A stretch of 40,362 bases of DNA from Acanthaster planci (Eukaryota; Echinodermata; Asteroidea; Valvatida; Acanthasteridae), in assembly GCF_001949145.1 (NCBI RefSeq), contig NW_019091481.1, positions 213,284-253,645 of the forward strand, in the 5' to 3' direction. Under the pieces are notes generated by a model, which saw nothing but the letters and a program-made list of their open reading frames with translations, had not been told where the DNA came from and made no database searches. How positions within the stretch are numbered: position 1 is the first letter of the stretch; every line of letters starts with the position of its first letter. Shown here one piece after another: positions 11,621 to 24,200 of this stretch. A program made the position numbers and the translations under genes.

Positions 11621-11948
11621 CATAGTACTTTAGAATTTGAGGAACAAGTCCCAACCTGCTCAACTTCACAATGACCTCTTCTATAAGGGTGACGTGATAG
11701 GATGGAACTAGGATCAAACTAGCATTGTGAAATAAAGCTTCAACCAATCAAAAGGCTCCATTATACTCCCCACCCCGTACCAACGGGACCTGAGTGAGAA
11801 TGGTAGCAGTGTTAATCCCTATAATATCAAGTGCAATGGTGAAATGTCGTGTCAGCAGTAGGTAATGTGTGCTTAACGGACCCCCTGTAGGTCACCCAAA
11901 GAACGGGACGCCATGAAATGTCACACAAGAGATTCATGGACGTGGGTG

Positions 11949-11975
11949 TATATAAAGCTTGGAACATGATCAGTG
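11949..11975 (+). promoter_or_regulatory. Candidate core promoter (TATA box and initiator)
   Basis: TATATAAAG at 11949-11957 is followed by an initiator-like TCAGTG at 11970-11975, about 240 bases before the signal-peptide ATG at 12213. Spacing from TATA to the putative start is a little short (about 23 bases). No transcript evidence is available. Confidence 0.35.
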
Positions 11976-12212
11976 ATGTGAACATTTTGCAACCAGGGTG
12001 AAGTTGGTGCCAGTTTGTTCAGCCTGAGGGTCGTGCAGCTGCTGACCTTGGGGCATATCGTGCAAGTAAGGCAGAGTGGTTCAGTAGATTGAGATCGACA
12101 CTTGGACGATACATGCCGGGCAATCGAGGGGCTTGCAGGACTTAGGACTGAGAGCTAGTTTGATTTCTAGGAGTACCTACACGATCTGTTCAAGCATCAC
12201 TGTTTTGTCACA

Positions 12213-12288
12213 ATGGCCTCCAACTTTGTCTGTTTTTTGCTCTTGGCTTTCGTCTGCGTCACCACGGTACAAACCAAGGAAAACACAA
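12213..12288 (+). CDS. Exon 1: signal peptide
   Basis: Encodes MASNFVCFLLLAFVCVTTVQ followed by TKENT, a standard secretory signal peptide. The ATG has A at -3 and G at +4. The donor GTAAGA leaves phase 1, and the next supported exon (20327) begins with the two bases needed to complete a Ser codon before the first Cys of the Fz domain. The 8 kb gap is long, so an unseen small exon in between is possible. Confidence 0.75.
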
Positions 12289-15200
12289 GTAAGATTCTTA
12301 TTACATGAATTTAATAAAAGATGTTATCTGTCTTGGCATCGGAGGAGCTTTGGAATAAGGTGATCTCAGAGTGTGTGCAAGGCTCACTGCCCGTAAAACA
12401 AAATTCACCGGGCTGCGTAAGAACCGCACTCGCTCATAGCACACCGCGCAAACTGAGGCCTATATATCCATGGAAGAGGCTTATCAAAGATTGCAAATCA
12501 TAACTGTTCTGTCATTTCGAACAGTCGAACAATTTTACATTACATTTTGCCGTTGTTTGCAAGTCTTACCATGGTGAAAAAAATGTGTCCATGGTCTCAC
12601 ATTATCATACTAACTCAGCAAGCTTGTAGCAGTGAGAAACCCAATTGAGCGATGCGAACTTCCACAAATAATTGGGTTGAATGCATCAAAATGACAATTG
12701 TAGGAACCTGACCGAGTTCATTAAAGGGCTGTTAATTTATTTACCTGCAGCTATACTAATCGACAAATACATGCTAATTTAGCCGTTTCCATAATCATTA
12801 ATCATATGTACGCATACCTTTAGCGTTCCAGTCAACAAAGGTCAGCCAAACCATTGCTTGACCATTAACGTTAATGGCTGCGCGGCTTATTCACATCAAA
12901 TTCACAACAATTCTTTACAATCCGCTTTAATTTAATTTTTTTGCGCATCATAAAATGTGGAGGGGGTGATTCAATAGCCTCGCTCAATAAGTGGGGGGAT
13001 ATGTACCCCCATCCCCCGGATTTACGGCCATGCTTTTATCTGAAAAGAATGTGAACAGAACTTGTAACACGGACTTGGTAATTGATGAGTGAATAGAGGA
13101 ATCAAGCTTACCATTTAAATGGATTAGGCCTACATGCCCAGTCGTTTTTTCTAAATGGTCGACTACATGCATGGTCCAAAGTCGACACTAGAGTCGTCGC
13201 TCGACCCATGAAAGAAGGAATGATGTTCGAACTAGTCAGGTAATTTTCATAATATAGGCTGGTGGTGGTACAGTTCATCTCAACGAATTATTGACAAGTT
13301 TATTTGTTTTTAATATAGGACTGGTATTTCGGACAGACAAAAGATCAACAACGCAATATCTTTTGGCTATTAGCTCGACTCTTTAGAAGCACAACATCGC
13401 AAATTACTCAACAGCATTTATGACGGTTAATTTGCAGTGATTTCTGGTGAGTGGTAAAGCCACGTCCAAAAGTAAAGCCGTTCTCAACTCTCATTCTCAT
13501 CTCCCCATGCCATGAGAGATAGAACTGAGCTCCGGTTTCCAAGCTAGACCCGTGTCAAGGTCTCATTTTCCACGTTAAATTATTGTATATAGTCCATAAA
13601 CTTTTACTTTCTTTTCAATTTTCTGAGGGTTAACCGATTACATTTTGAGTTATTCCCTCAAAACAAAATTACCCCCCAAAAGTGATTTTTCAAAGTCTGC
13701 TTGCTGCCATTTTTCAAGTGACAACCCTCAACTTTCTCGGCCACTTAGGACTATATTATTAGGACTATATTTTTTAGCCATTCTGCTCCCTGATGAAAGC
13801 CCAAAGACCAAGTTGATTCTGGCAAAGATTTACACAATCTCACCATTTTGGGGGCCATGCGATCTCCTTTTTCAAAAGATACTTTTAATGCTAATGAGCT
13901 GGCCAGAAATTCTCGCTTGAATTAGTGGACTGCACCCGCAAGTGAACACTACCGAGCGACACGAACTGGGACCCGACATATGCGCAGTGAATCCCGTTTT
14001 GGTTCACTTCATGGGTGCGCTGATCACGGCGCACATAGAGGCGTTTGTGCACTCGTCCGTGCGAGTGCTTCAACGTGCTTTTCGCTGAAGTAGGCTAGTC
14101 TAGTGTCATGTCCTAGGCTAGTCTGGCGCCATGTCTGAAGGGTATAAGAAGAAACGACAAAGAACAAATGGTATCTAGGAGTGGGTCGTATCCTCGGATA
14201 ACAGAATCGGCAGCGAATCGGCTGGGGGGGGCGTGGGGGTGCACGCCCCCCTTGAAACATCGTCTTCCCAGTCCCCCCCCCCCTTGCATTTCGGAAACCG
14301 AAAAGTCTTCAAACCCACGTTCCTAGTACTGAGGCGGACGCCATTATTGATTAGGCCTACACAAATTGCAAAATCCAAATCAGTTCCCCGCTGACCCCCC
14401 CCCCGTGCTCAGAAACTAGACATCTGTCGGTATAGCTAGGTTCTAAAATGAAAGGAAAAGTCGCAGCATTGATCCCACGGAAGTAAAACCATCGTAACAG
14501 GTCAGACTTATGGATTTGTCCTTGTCCGTGTTTTCCAAGTTCCTGTAGGGTGATGATCAGAAAGTTCTGATCATGAATGCAAACATAATAGCAGTCGTTT
14601 GCCCTCCGTTTTAGATCGTGTTGAAAGTAGGTCCCCAGAAAATTGCATGATTGGAAAGAATAGATTTGTCGCAAGAAGCATGATTTCTGCTAACCAATCA
14701 CCATGGCGAAATAAATGATGAATGGTCGTCGTGTATAACTCGCTTTAAGTGTCCTTTAAGATCTGGTAGCCTAAAGGCCTGACCCTGAAACTCCGATAAT
14801 TGAGGCTGACTCAAACCTACGAGAAAGGACACAATGACAGACGGTGTCCTTTTTCCCAGGGTCGGCCAAAGTAATGTACGCGCACAGTTTGCGTGTACAT
14901 GTACATGTACATAATCGCCGTTGATCAATACGGGATTAAGGGTTACCCTGAAAAGTGTGAGTGACCTTAGCTGTTAGATGAAGTGGCACAGGTGACTGCT
15001 GGTTGGCCTTGATTAAGGCGCATGGGCTTATGCATTCTACCCGCTGAGCAACCTTGTGGGCCTATAACATATGGTGTACTATTTACGACACACATTTCTG
15101 CCTCTCTCTAGGCTACAAAACTGCACGACGCGACGGCAAGACGGCTCCCTTGCATGGTGCGATGTCGTCGGCTAAGCTGAATTACGTTTGTTCACGACGC

Positions 15201-18200
15201 GTCGCTTTGTGCGTTGCGCTGTGCCGTTGCCCGTCGCGTCGTGCTGTCTCCTTTCCTTGTTGCCTTTTTACTGCCTAAACGTCGTTCCTTCCGTCGCCCG
15301 TCAAGTTGCACCGTCGAGCGTCGCGTCGTATGTCGTGTCGTGCGTCGCATATTACGTCGCCTGAAGCACGACGTGACGCACGACGCAACGCACGACACGA
15401 CGCACGGCGTAATATGGACGGGCTGCGTAGCACCGCGATTAGAATATTGACAAGAATATAATACCAAATCGGTGCTCCGGAATATGTGATTGCTGAGCTT
15501 TCGGTAACTGAGTACCTTCTTCAGGGCAAGCGGCGTGACGCGTCGTGTGCTGTCGCACATTGTTTCTTTTCATTTCTGTCCCCCGTGCTTGCAAAATACA
15601 TGCCTTAAGCCGCGGGCCTTGATTTTTTCTTGTTTTTATTTTATCCATTTATCAATTTGAACTAGTTTCTGTCATATTTTATAGGAAAAAAACAGAATAG
15701 AAAATCCACGTATGTAAGAACTGCTGTCACATATTAACCGTCATAATAACCATAATAACAATTAACCGTAAGCCCATAATTCATCACTCTTTAATTACCT
15801 GGTCGATCCTTGTTCTAATTTCCGTTCAATTTCTTTTTAAAACCGTTATGGAAGTTCCCACTTGTGGTAGGTTTGTATAAACTATTTCTCTGTGGTTCAT
15901 CCCGGTAATTTCCAAGCAGTACTCCCACTCCTCAAGACAATGACCGCAAGTTTGACCACGGGTTTGGGAAGTTACCACCCAGCCCTTGCTATGCCCTCAG
16001 AATATTCCATCGTCAGTCTCTTTCTGTTCAGTCTTCCTCGTTTAACAGATCTGCATGTCACATTAGCAAGCACGCAATAATGATTTATTTATGTCTTAGA
16101 ATGGATTCACATTTGATTAGAAAGATCAGAATGAGAACAGGAAAAGCTCAGACATTTTTGTGGCTGACGTTAATGTATTTATGGAGACAATGCTGGTAGT
16201 TGGTCGCGACGCTCTTTCTAATTCTATTTAATTTTAAAAAATCAAGACAAAACCCCCCAAAAAACTTTTCTTCAACAACTCGCTCTTAATGAAAACACAA
16301 AGTTGGAATGAATGCATGAAAAAAAACCATAATTAAGGCCTTCTTCCTTTCATACCTATTGCGTGTGCAAGCACGGGGGACAGAAATAAAGGAAAACAGT
16401 AAGGCGCTCTCTATGAGCACCATGAAGCAAAGGGCGACAGCGCACGACGCGTCACGTCGTGTGTCGTGCTTCGCGTCGTACTTCAGGCAACGTAATACGC
16501 GACCCATGGTACGACATACGACGTAACAAATGACGCCTGCTACCCGACGGGCGGCGGAAGGAGCGACGTTTAGGCAGAAAAAATGCAACAAGGAAAGGAC
16601 GTAAGACGGGACGACGCGGCAGGCGATGGCACGACGGGACGAACGATGCAACGCGTCGTGTGTGTACAAACGTAATGGCAAAGAGACGGTGGTTCGACGC
16701 GACGGAACGACGCAAGGGGGCCGTCGTGCCGCCGCATCGTGTTGTTGCCTCGCCTTGGAAGAGGCTAGACAGGGCATAAATGTGTGTCGTAATTGTTAAC
16801 CAGTGAAGGACGGGTAAAACCTGCTTATACCGCGCTGTGGGCATCTAAGTGTGTAAACGCCTGCAATCTTGGACTCCCTATTGTTCCTCTTTTGTTCATT
16901 CTTTAACTTTTTCGGAAGACCTCCCATATGTTTTGTTCACGTTTTCCAACTGTGGACTCTTCGGCAACCGTGGACCCTATTGTTCCGTTTTGTTATAAGT
17001 CCACGATTTGAATGTGTATACAACTCAACCTTACACAGCTACCTGTGGGGTATTCCCTTTGTTCTCGTGCATGTACAAAACTCCCACACAACACGCAAAA
17101 ATTTTCATATCACTCCCATTTGAACCAGATTCACTTTCCTACTTTGGAAATTCGACTCAACGTCCCTTATTTGAAATACTTCATTTTTAGACGGATAAAT
17201 GGCACTTGAAAATTCTTCCTTTTTGAGTAAGTTTGAAATATCTATTTCGTGAAATCCTTGTCGGGTACCGTCTCAGTACCTCACAAGTACCCATTGGGGT
17301 ACTTCCCATTGTTCCGGTACCCACAAGCCCCTCTATACATGCGTGTAACTAGTCAAGCATGCAGCGTTTGCACGTGCGCTTGCATGATATGGCGTGCAAA
17401 ATTAACATTTAATCCGTGTATACAGATATCTCAATTCCTAGATGTGCCAATTTAACATTTATTCCCGGAATAGTGATATCTCTATTATTAATAGAGCCTC
17501 TATTCCTAATTGAGATGAGGAATCGAGATATCTCTTTTACGAATAGAGATATCTCTCTTTTAGGAGTGGAGATATCTGTATACTCCATACTTGCACGTGG
17601 TTGAAGCTGCCTGTAGGAATATATGCGATCACCGTGGCCAAGACGGTCCACGCGTGGTGGTATTGTTTACATTTAGTCACGTGGGTGAAAAAGGTCTATA
17701 AAGCCGCATGGCTCGTTTCCCCAATATTAATAACCTAAAGCACTGGATGCTGAATATTAAAATTTTTGTCAGACCAATTAAGTTGCAGTGAGAAGCGAAC
17801 AAAACACAAGTAGGCCTACCTATCCTTCGTACGCCTCTTTTATCTGTCGATCACAGTAAAGTAAAGTAATATATTTTTCTGAACGATTAATCGATAAATC
17901 GTTTATGGCATTTTAATTCAAATCAGTGGTTCTTGAGTTAAATTTGAAATAAACAATTAATGGCGAAGTTTTTTTTCTCAGTAATGGCGAAGAAAGGGCA
18001 ACATATGCTATCAGTTCCTGCTTGATTTGTGCATCGCGACCCGGGCATCGCGTTTCCTCATTTACGTACACTCGGCAGGATTCTGCCGGATTCATTACCC
18101 GCGGCCCCTATGAGTATATCGGGCAAGATATGGGACGGAGGTACCCCCCTTACCTGTCCAACCCCTATACACACTGCAGACAATTATTACCTAACATATC

Positions 18201-21200
18201 CTCCCTAGAAATCTGTAAAGAATTCCTGAGATTCCGATCAAACAAAAAGGTGGGGGTCTCTCTGTCCCGTATCTTGCTTCAAATGTCTTTGGGTGCATTC
18301 CACCAAATGGTTGTAGTTTCTGCGCGCGAGCTCATTAATATTTTGTGATCCCACGGGATTTTTACAATAAGACAGGTCATAATCAGGTGGCATTTTAGGA
18401 ACATTTCTAAAAATCTCGAATTTAGGACTAATACGTACACTGCAGTTTCCAGTTCGGGGTATTTCTTTCACAAAGCCCCAAATTGCGGACCTTTTTTTGA
18501 TAGAGGCGTGCGGCTACATTCAGAAATGAGCGCTTAGTTTTACTGCTATCTTGGGGGTGTCTTCGTTCAAAGGCGATTAAAAAAATTTCGTGGCTAACCC
18601 CATGAACTTGAAACGATCATCTGCATGGCCATAATGTTGAATTTCCAGTGAAAACGGAGGCCAACCTCTTTACGAGAGTCAACAGGCGGCGCTATTTTGG
18701 TCCGATTTTGCTCTGTTTTCTATGGGCGCGTATTTGGTGTAGTCGGAGGACGTCTGTCAGACGTCTGGAGACTTATAAGTACAGGATGGGAACCAGTCTA
18801 AGAGCGGGACACTTGATTTATCATTTGCAGCGGCAAGCTAGGTATGAGACGAAGAGAACCCCCCCCCTGCTTTGTGTTGGTCATTGTCTCACAGGAATCT
18901 GGGGAATTCCTTTCAGACATCTTGGGGGATGTGTTAAGTAACAATAGTCTGGGATGTGTATAGGGATTGGACATGTTGGGGGGGTACCCCTCGGTCTCAT
19001 TTCTTGCTGGGTATACTAATAAGAATAATAGGCCCTATGCAACTGTTGCATACCCAGGTGTAGCCCCAGACTGGGGGCCAGTCTACTGGACACCTTCTAG
19101 TGAATCGGCGGAATGACCTGACACTTTCATTACTTTGCCATTCGGACCATGGAGGTAGAATCATTCTACCTCCATGTTCGGACAAAGCTGTGCACAAACC
19201 TAAGTGTGATACCTGTCTGAAAATAACCTAGCCCTAAAATTACATCATGGTCGATGGTTAGGCCTAAGAAATTAGTAGGCTAAGTGTTTTCTTATGCTTC
19301 AGAATTTTCTGAGCTACATTTCACATTTTAGGACATATTGTCACTTTCTGACAGCAGTTGTAACAGTTCAAGAGAAAATTAGTGTTGTTCGTATGTATAT
19401 CATGTGGAACTTTTTCCCTAATTAGGAAAACGAAAGCACATCACTTGACACCTATCATGCCTATCTCCAGAAGTCCGTGGAGTCCATCATCTGCCATGCT
19501 CCCACACCGTGCTCCTGTTCGTTGAAGCGCTGCGGACAATGGAGCCCAGGGGGTAACTTGACACCCTGTGCATAAAGTAAACGAGACTGGTTTGAAATAT
19601 TCATCAAGTTTATGGACATGATGGACATCACTCACTTCATAGTCTATACTTTGGCTAGCCTTGATTTGATATTTGTCACATGAATGCATGTAGTGTGTCT
19701 TTACATCGCCCCATATACCAAAAGGCTGAAGGTGGAGTGGTACAGGTGTGTACATGTATGGGACTGACTATATTATTCTGTGTTCCACCATCGCAAGCGT
19801 GAACCAATTTATCTTCAAGCTTGTTGCGCAGTAAAGATATTATAGTGGCCTATGTGCACAAAATTTGCCATCTTTGAATTAAAAGTAAATTTTGCAGTTT
19901 TCCTTTTTTTTTAGCGTAAACATAACACATTGCGTGGAGTTCAAACCGTGCATTACTCTGTTTTTGATGTGGACCATGCAATACAGTTGTGTCACACTTT
20001 TCATTGATCAACCAATCAGCATTGAGAATTCAAGTTTGCCTGAAGATGATATCACAACTTTGGCTAGCTCTTGACCACAGACTGATAGACAGTCCTCCAG
20101 CCCTAAAATGATGATTCAGAGGACAGCCTACACTGCATTCCTTTATGTAAAAACTGGTGCCCATAGAAGTGACCTACATGTAATTACTGGGTCTAGGAAG
20201 GGCCCATTGAATGCATCTTATGCATGCCCCCTGCATTCTCATTAATAAAATGAAATATTACGTCACATGAAAGATCTGATTTTGTTTTTATACCACAAAT
20301 GCCATTTCACTTGTTCTCACACACAGGTTCCTGTGAGCCAATCAGTGTAAACACCTGCAGAGGGTCAGGGGTCATCCACCGACAAACCAGTGTGCCAATC
20401 ATAAGACCCAGTGGCCCTGAATTAGACGCAGGCTTCAGTACCTTCCAGAGCCAAAAGAAATCATTGGAAGGAAGAAGACAGATAATCTCCCATCTGAAGG
20501 GACGTAAACACAAGCAATGCAAGGCTTACATGAAACCTTTTGCATGTGCTGCATACCTACCATCATGTAAACGACCAGGAGATTCTATCCCACCTTGTAG
20601 AGATCTGTGTCTGAAAACCAAGTCAAAATGCCAAGTCAGCATGGATGACTTAGGCTTTGATTGGCCAATAGAGTTAGAATGTGATGTGTTTCCTTCTTCG
20701 GCAGAAAATCCTCACTGCATTTCAGGTAACGCAGAAAGTTTGTCTTAATTTGACCAAGTGTTGCCTTCTCTGATACCTCAGTGTACCTGCACATGCACTT
20801 TCCACAGCGGGTAAACTTTGGTGCCAAAGTACCGTATTGGTAAACTGTGTAGTCACCAACATACACTCCCAGAGTCCCACTTACTGTTTACACCCGAGTC
20901 ATAACAATGGAGATACTTATAATGTGCACATATTAACCAGTGCTGGTGGGGAAGACAATGTATAACATTATCCCTACTCAAAGGGTCAAGAAACATCAAA
21001 CCAGTCTCAACTCCCTGGAGAGAGTAGAGTTTGGTACAGCAAGTTCAGGTGCCATGTGGCTCAGCTGGCTGGTAATAAGAACCTGCTCTGCTCTGCAGTC
21101 ATGGGTTTTAAGTGTCAAGTGGGGGTAAAGGGATTTCTCCTAGGTTACAGTGTACATGTATTCATGCTCCACTGCGGGATTTGAACCCTGACCCTATGAT

Positions 21201-24200
21201 CAGGAGTTACATCTACCTTGATCACTAATTATAGCATGTGGATTTTTATGCTCAGCGTTGAGCATGAGCATTATGCTGAGCATTTTATGCTCAGTGGTGA
21301 CAAATCCTTTCATAATCATTACCCCTGTTTACTGGGTCATAAGATCACTTGAGATTAGTGCAGTCTCATTGTACATGTATGTCTTGTTGCCGAGAAGCAA
21401 TAGGGCTGTTTCACAGTAGTGGCCCACCAAGAGTTTGCAACCCGTGGACCAATCACAATGCGCAAAATGTTTCAACCCTTTCCTAATGCGCATTGCCGGT
21501 TGACACGTACATGTATGGATGTGTGAACCCATTCAATTGCACATTGTGTACAGTGGCCACCTGCATTCCAAACTCTTGGCAGTGCACTATTTGGAAATGC
21601 CTGTGTTGCAGTGAAACGTCTTACCATAAGAACTTGAGGGTGATGGAAGGTACCCACTGCTATCACACCCACATACCCAACACGTAACACCAACACTACT
21701 GGACCACAATACTTGCATACAGACTCTACACTTGAGCCCTATATGAACATCCTTGCTAAATTAAATTGTTTTACTGTGCAGGATTTGTGGTTGTGTGTGA
21801 AAACCAATCCAAATGTGGCACGTTCATGTGTATCAAATTGCATAAAGGTTATTGACTTTTCAAAACAAAAGAACTACATGTCCCATTTTCTGCATTTTGT
21901 ACAGTACCTATGCCGCAGTGTACACATACAGCAGTCACCAAGTTAACCAAGGATATGTTTATTAACTCCACATTTTTCCCCTTTTTAATTACAGCATTGA
22001 ATTTCGGGGATGTGGCTGTGACAACATCTGACATTTCTGTTGGTGTCAACATGAGAGTTCCATGTAGTTATGATCTTTCACCTAAGATGCGGCCTGGGTG
22101 GATGATTGGAGACACTGTCATTGAAGGTTTGTCAACACCGTTTTCATCAACCCAGAAATAGGAAACCCACAACTTTTGAAGTCAGCTTCTTGTAGAGCCT
22201 TTGGCTGTTATACTAAATTTACAAACCAGTTGTTTAATTTGATCTCATAAAAATTATACAAAAAAATTCTAACTGCATTATGACAGCTTTTGTATTGCCC
22301 TTTAAAAACTGCTCATGATAGACTTGCATATACTGACCTTTTCTCAAACGAAAGAGATTGCAATCTGAGAGTTGTGCCTACATGTACATAGTGTATGTGT
22401 CTTGGACATATTATTGAATCACTAGAGCTCAGTGGCCCTGTACGGATTGACAAGACAAACTCTTACACCACAACTCTGGTCTTGGAGAATTATGTGGACT
22501 CTGCCAGTCGAGAAAATTACACCTGCTTTGTTGGGGAAGTGTCCAGGAAAGAATTTGAGAGACAGCTGTCATTGGATGAAATCTTTGGGCCAGCTCCAAC
22601 CACAAGGCCACCAGGTACAGTGATTAACCTGTGACAATATCTTTAGTTCTAATGAGTGTCTCAAAGCTGGGAACATTCCAGGCCACTTGGGGTACTCTCT
22701 TGATAAGGCGGGCTCTTGAGAATAAGTGATTATAATGAACAATATTCCCAAATGTGGATAGATTATCTGAATTAAGGATGCCTGTGCAAAGCCAATATTT
22801 CAATATTAAGGCATTTTTGTATAGGAAACCATGTGCATATTCCAATTTCAGCAGCAAGTTTTCTTGAGTCATTCCAAGTATTCTCAATTCCAAATACGTG
22901 CAATTGTCTAGGTACCAGTCGAGATATTTTGTGTTGCTGTGGGACTAAGTTTGCACTCAGTCATCAAAATGTAGGGCTGAGTCATTTTAAATAATTCATT
23001 ATTTGAATATTCAACATTTAATTTAATTGAATATCCAAATATTCTGTCATACTGATCAGCAGATTGTTAATAACAAACCATGTATGATTCAGTTCCAACA
23101 ACACACAATTGTACATTATAACCACTATAATAGCTTCTTACATCTAGGAGTATCTCCAGCCATGATGTAGCAAAATCTACGAGACAAACAATACTTCTTG
23201 CCCTGGAAAAAAATTCTTTTCCTTTTTACATTTTTTAATGAGTAATTTACTTTTTGAATTGTGACATCTCTGTCACGTTTCATTTGAATCTGCCTGAAAT
23301 AAGCCTCCATAATGCAACTTTTCTCATTTAAAACAAAACAAAAAAATTCTCCCTTTTCATGAATTTTTTTATTTGAATATTCAAATTTGGAAAAATGATG
23401 TTCGAATAATTGATAATCGATTATTTGGATATTCGGCACAGCCCTAACAAAATGCATCAAGCAACATACATGTAGTTTAAATTGTAATAATTACTTTATT
23501 GGAGTTAAGTTTATCATCGTCGCCCTTGTAGGTGTTTACATGGTTCATCCTAAGACAGTCAGTCTTCAACCAAGCTACAAGCTCTCCAGATGAACAGTTC
23601 CAATTTCTCTGTATATTGTTTGTCACATTTTGCCAATTTTGTTCATCAATGAGAACTCATAGCTCATCAGGGTTTTTAGTGAATAGGTTCTACATGTGCA
23701 CATCTAAAGACCTCTTTTGTCATTTTGCCTTTTTTATATTGAATTCAAAGTGTTTCTTGGTTGTTATATCTTTACCTCCCTCTTTTCATCTTGAGAATAA
23801 TACATATGAAGCAAGATATGAGATAGAGAGAACCCTTCTGCTTTGTTGGTCATAGCTCACTGTAATCTGAGGAACTCTTTTCAGACATCTAGGGGGATGT
23901 GTTAGGTAACAATAGTCTAGAGTGTGCATAGCGATTGGACTTGTTGGGAAAGGGCCCCTCGGTCTCATTTCTTGCTGGATATAGAATAATAAAGTAAGCC
24001 TACATTCAAAAACCCACCTTATGACCAGAAAATTAGTACAATATGCTTTGCACTTTCTACCATTTTGGTAGTGAAAGTTAAACACTCCACGCTCACTGCC
24101 ACAGTGAGGGACAACATGATTGGAATTACACCCCTGAAAGCCAGCTAAATGATAGATGGGGAAGGAAACAAACTGCTTCAAATCAAAAATGACATCTCTG

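Larger units (their letters stand above)
9932..11948. other. Intergenic region between divergent genes
   Basis: It separates the exchanger (minus) from the modular receptor gene (plus). It contains a tRNA-like SINE fragment near 10478-10557 and one copy of a 300 bp direct repeat at 11328-11620. No coding exon is supported. Promoter elements of both genes should lie here or in flanking exons. Confidence 0.6.
12289..20326 (+). other. Intron 1 (8 kb), repeat-rich
   Basis: No phase-1 exon with a recognisable domain was found. Contents: a 290 bp direct repeat copy, C/G-rich repeat ends (12955-13035, 14220-14420), a TGTACA tandem tract near 14886-14910, a large CGTCG-rich inverted repeat (15115-16775), a MITE (17418-17583), one copy of a 200 bp dispersed repeat (18834-19032) and a flanked palindrome (19141-19183). 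Confidence 0.6.

Noticed and set aside
15192-16844. Long arginine-rich open frames of 122, 163 and 130 codons
   Set aside because: They follow the CGTCG-rich repeat arms, overlap each other on the same strand in different frames and show no domain. They arise from low stop-codon content.
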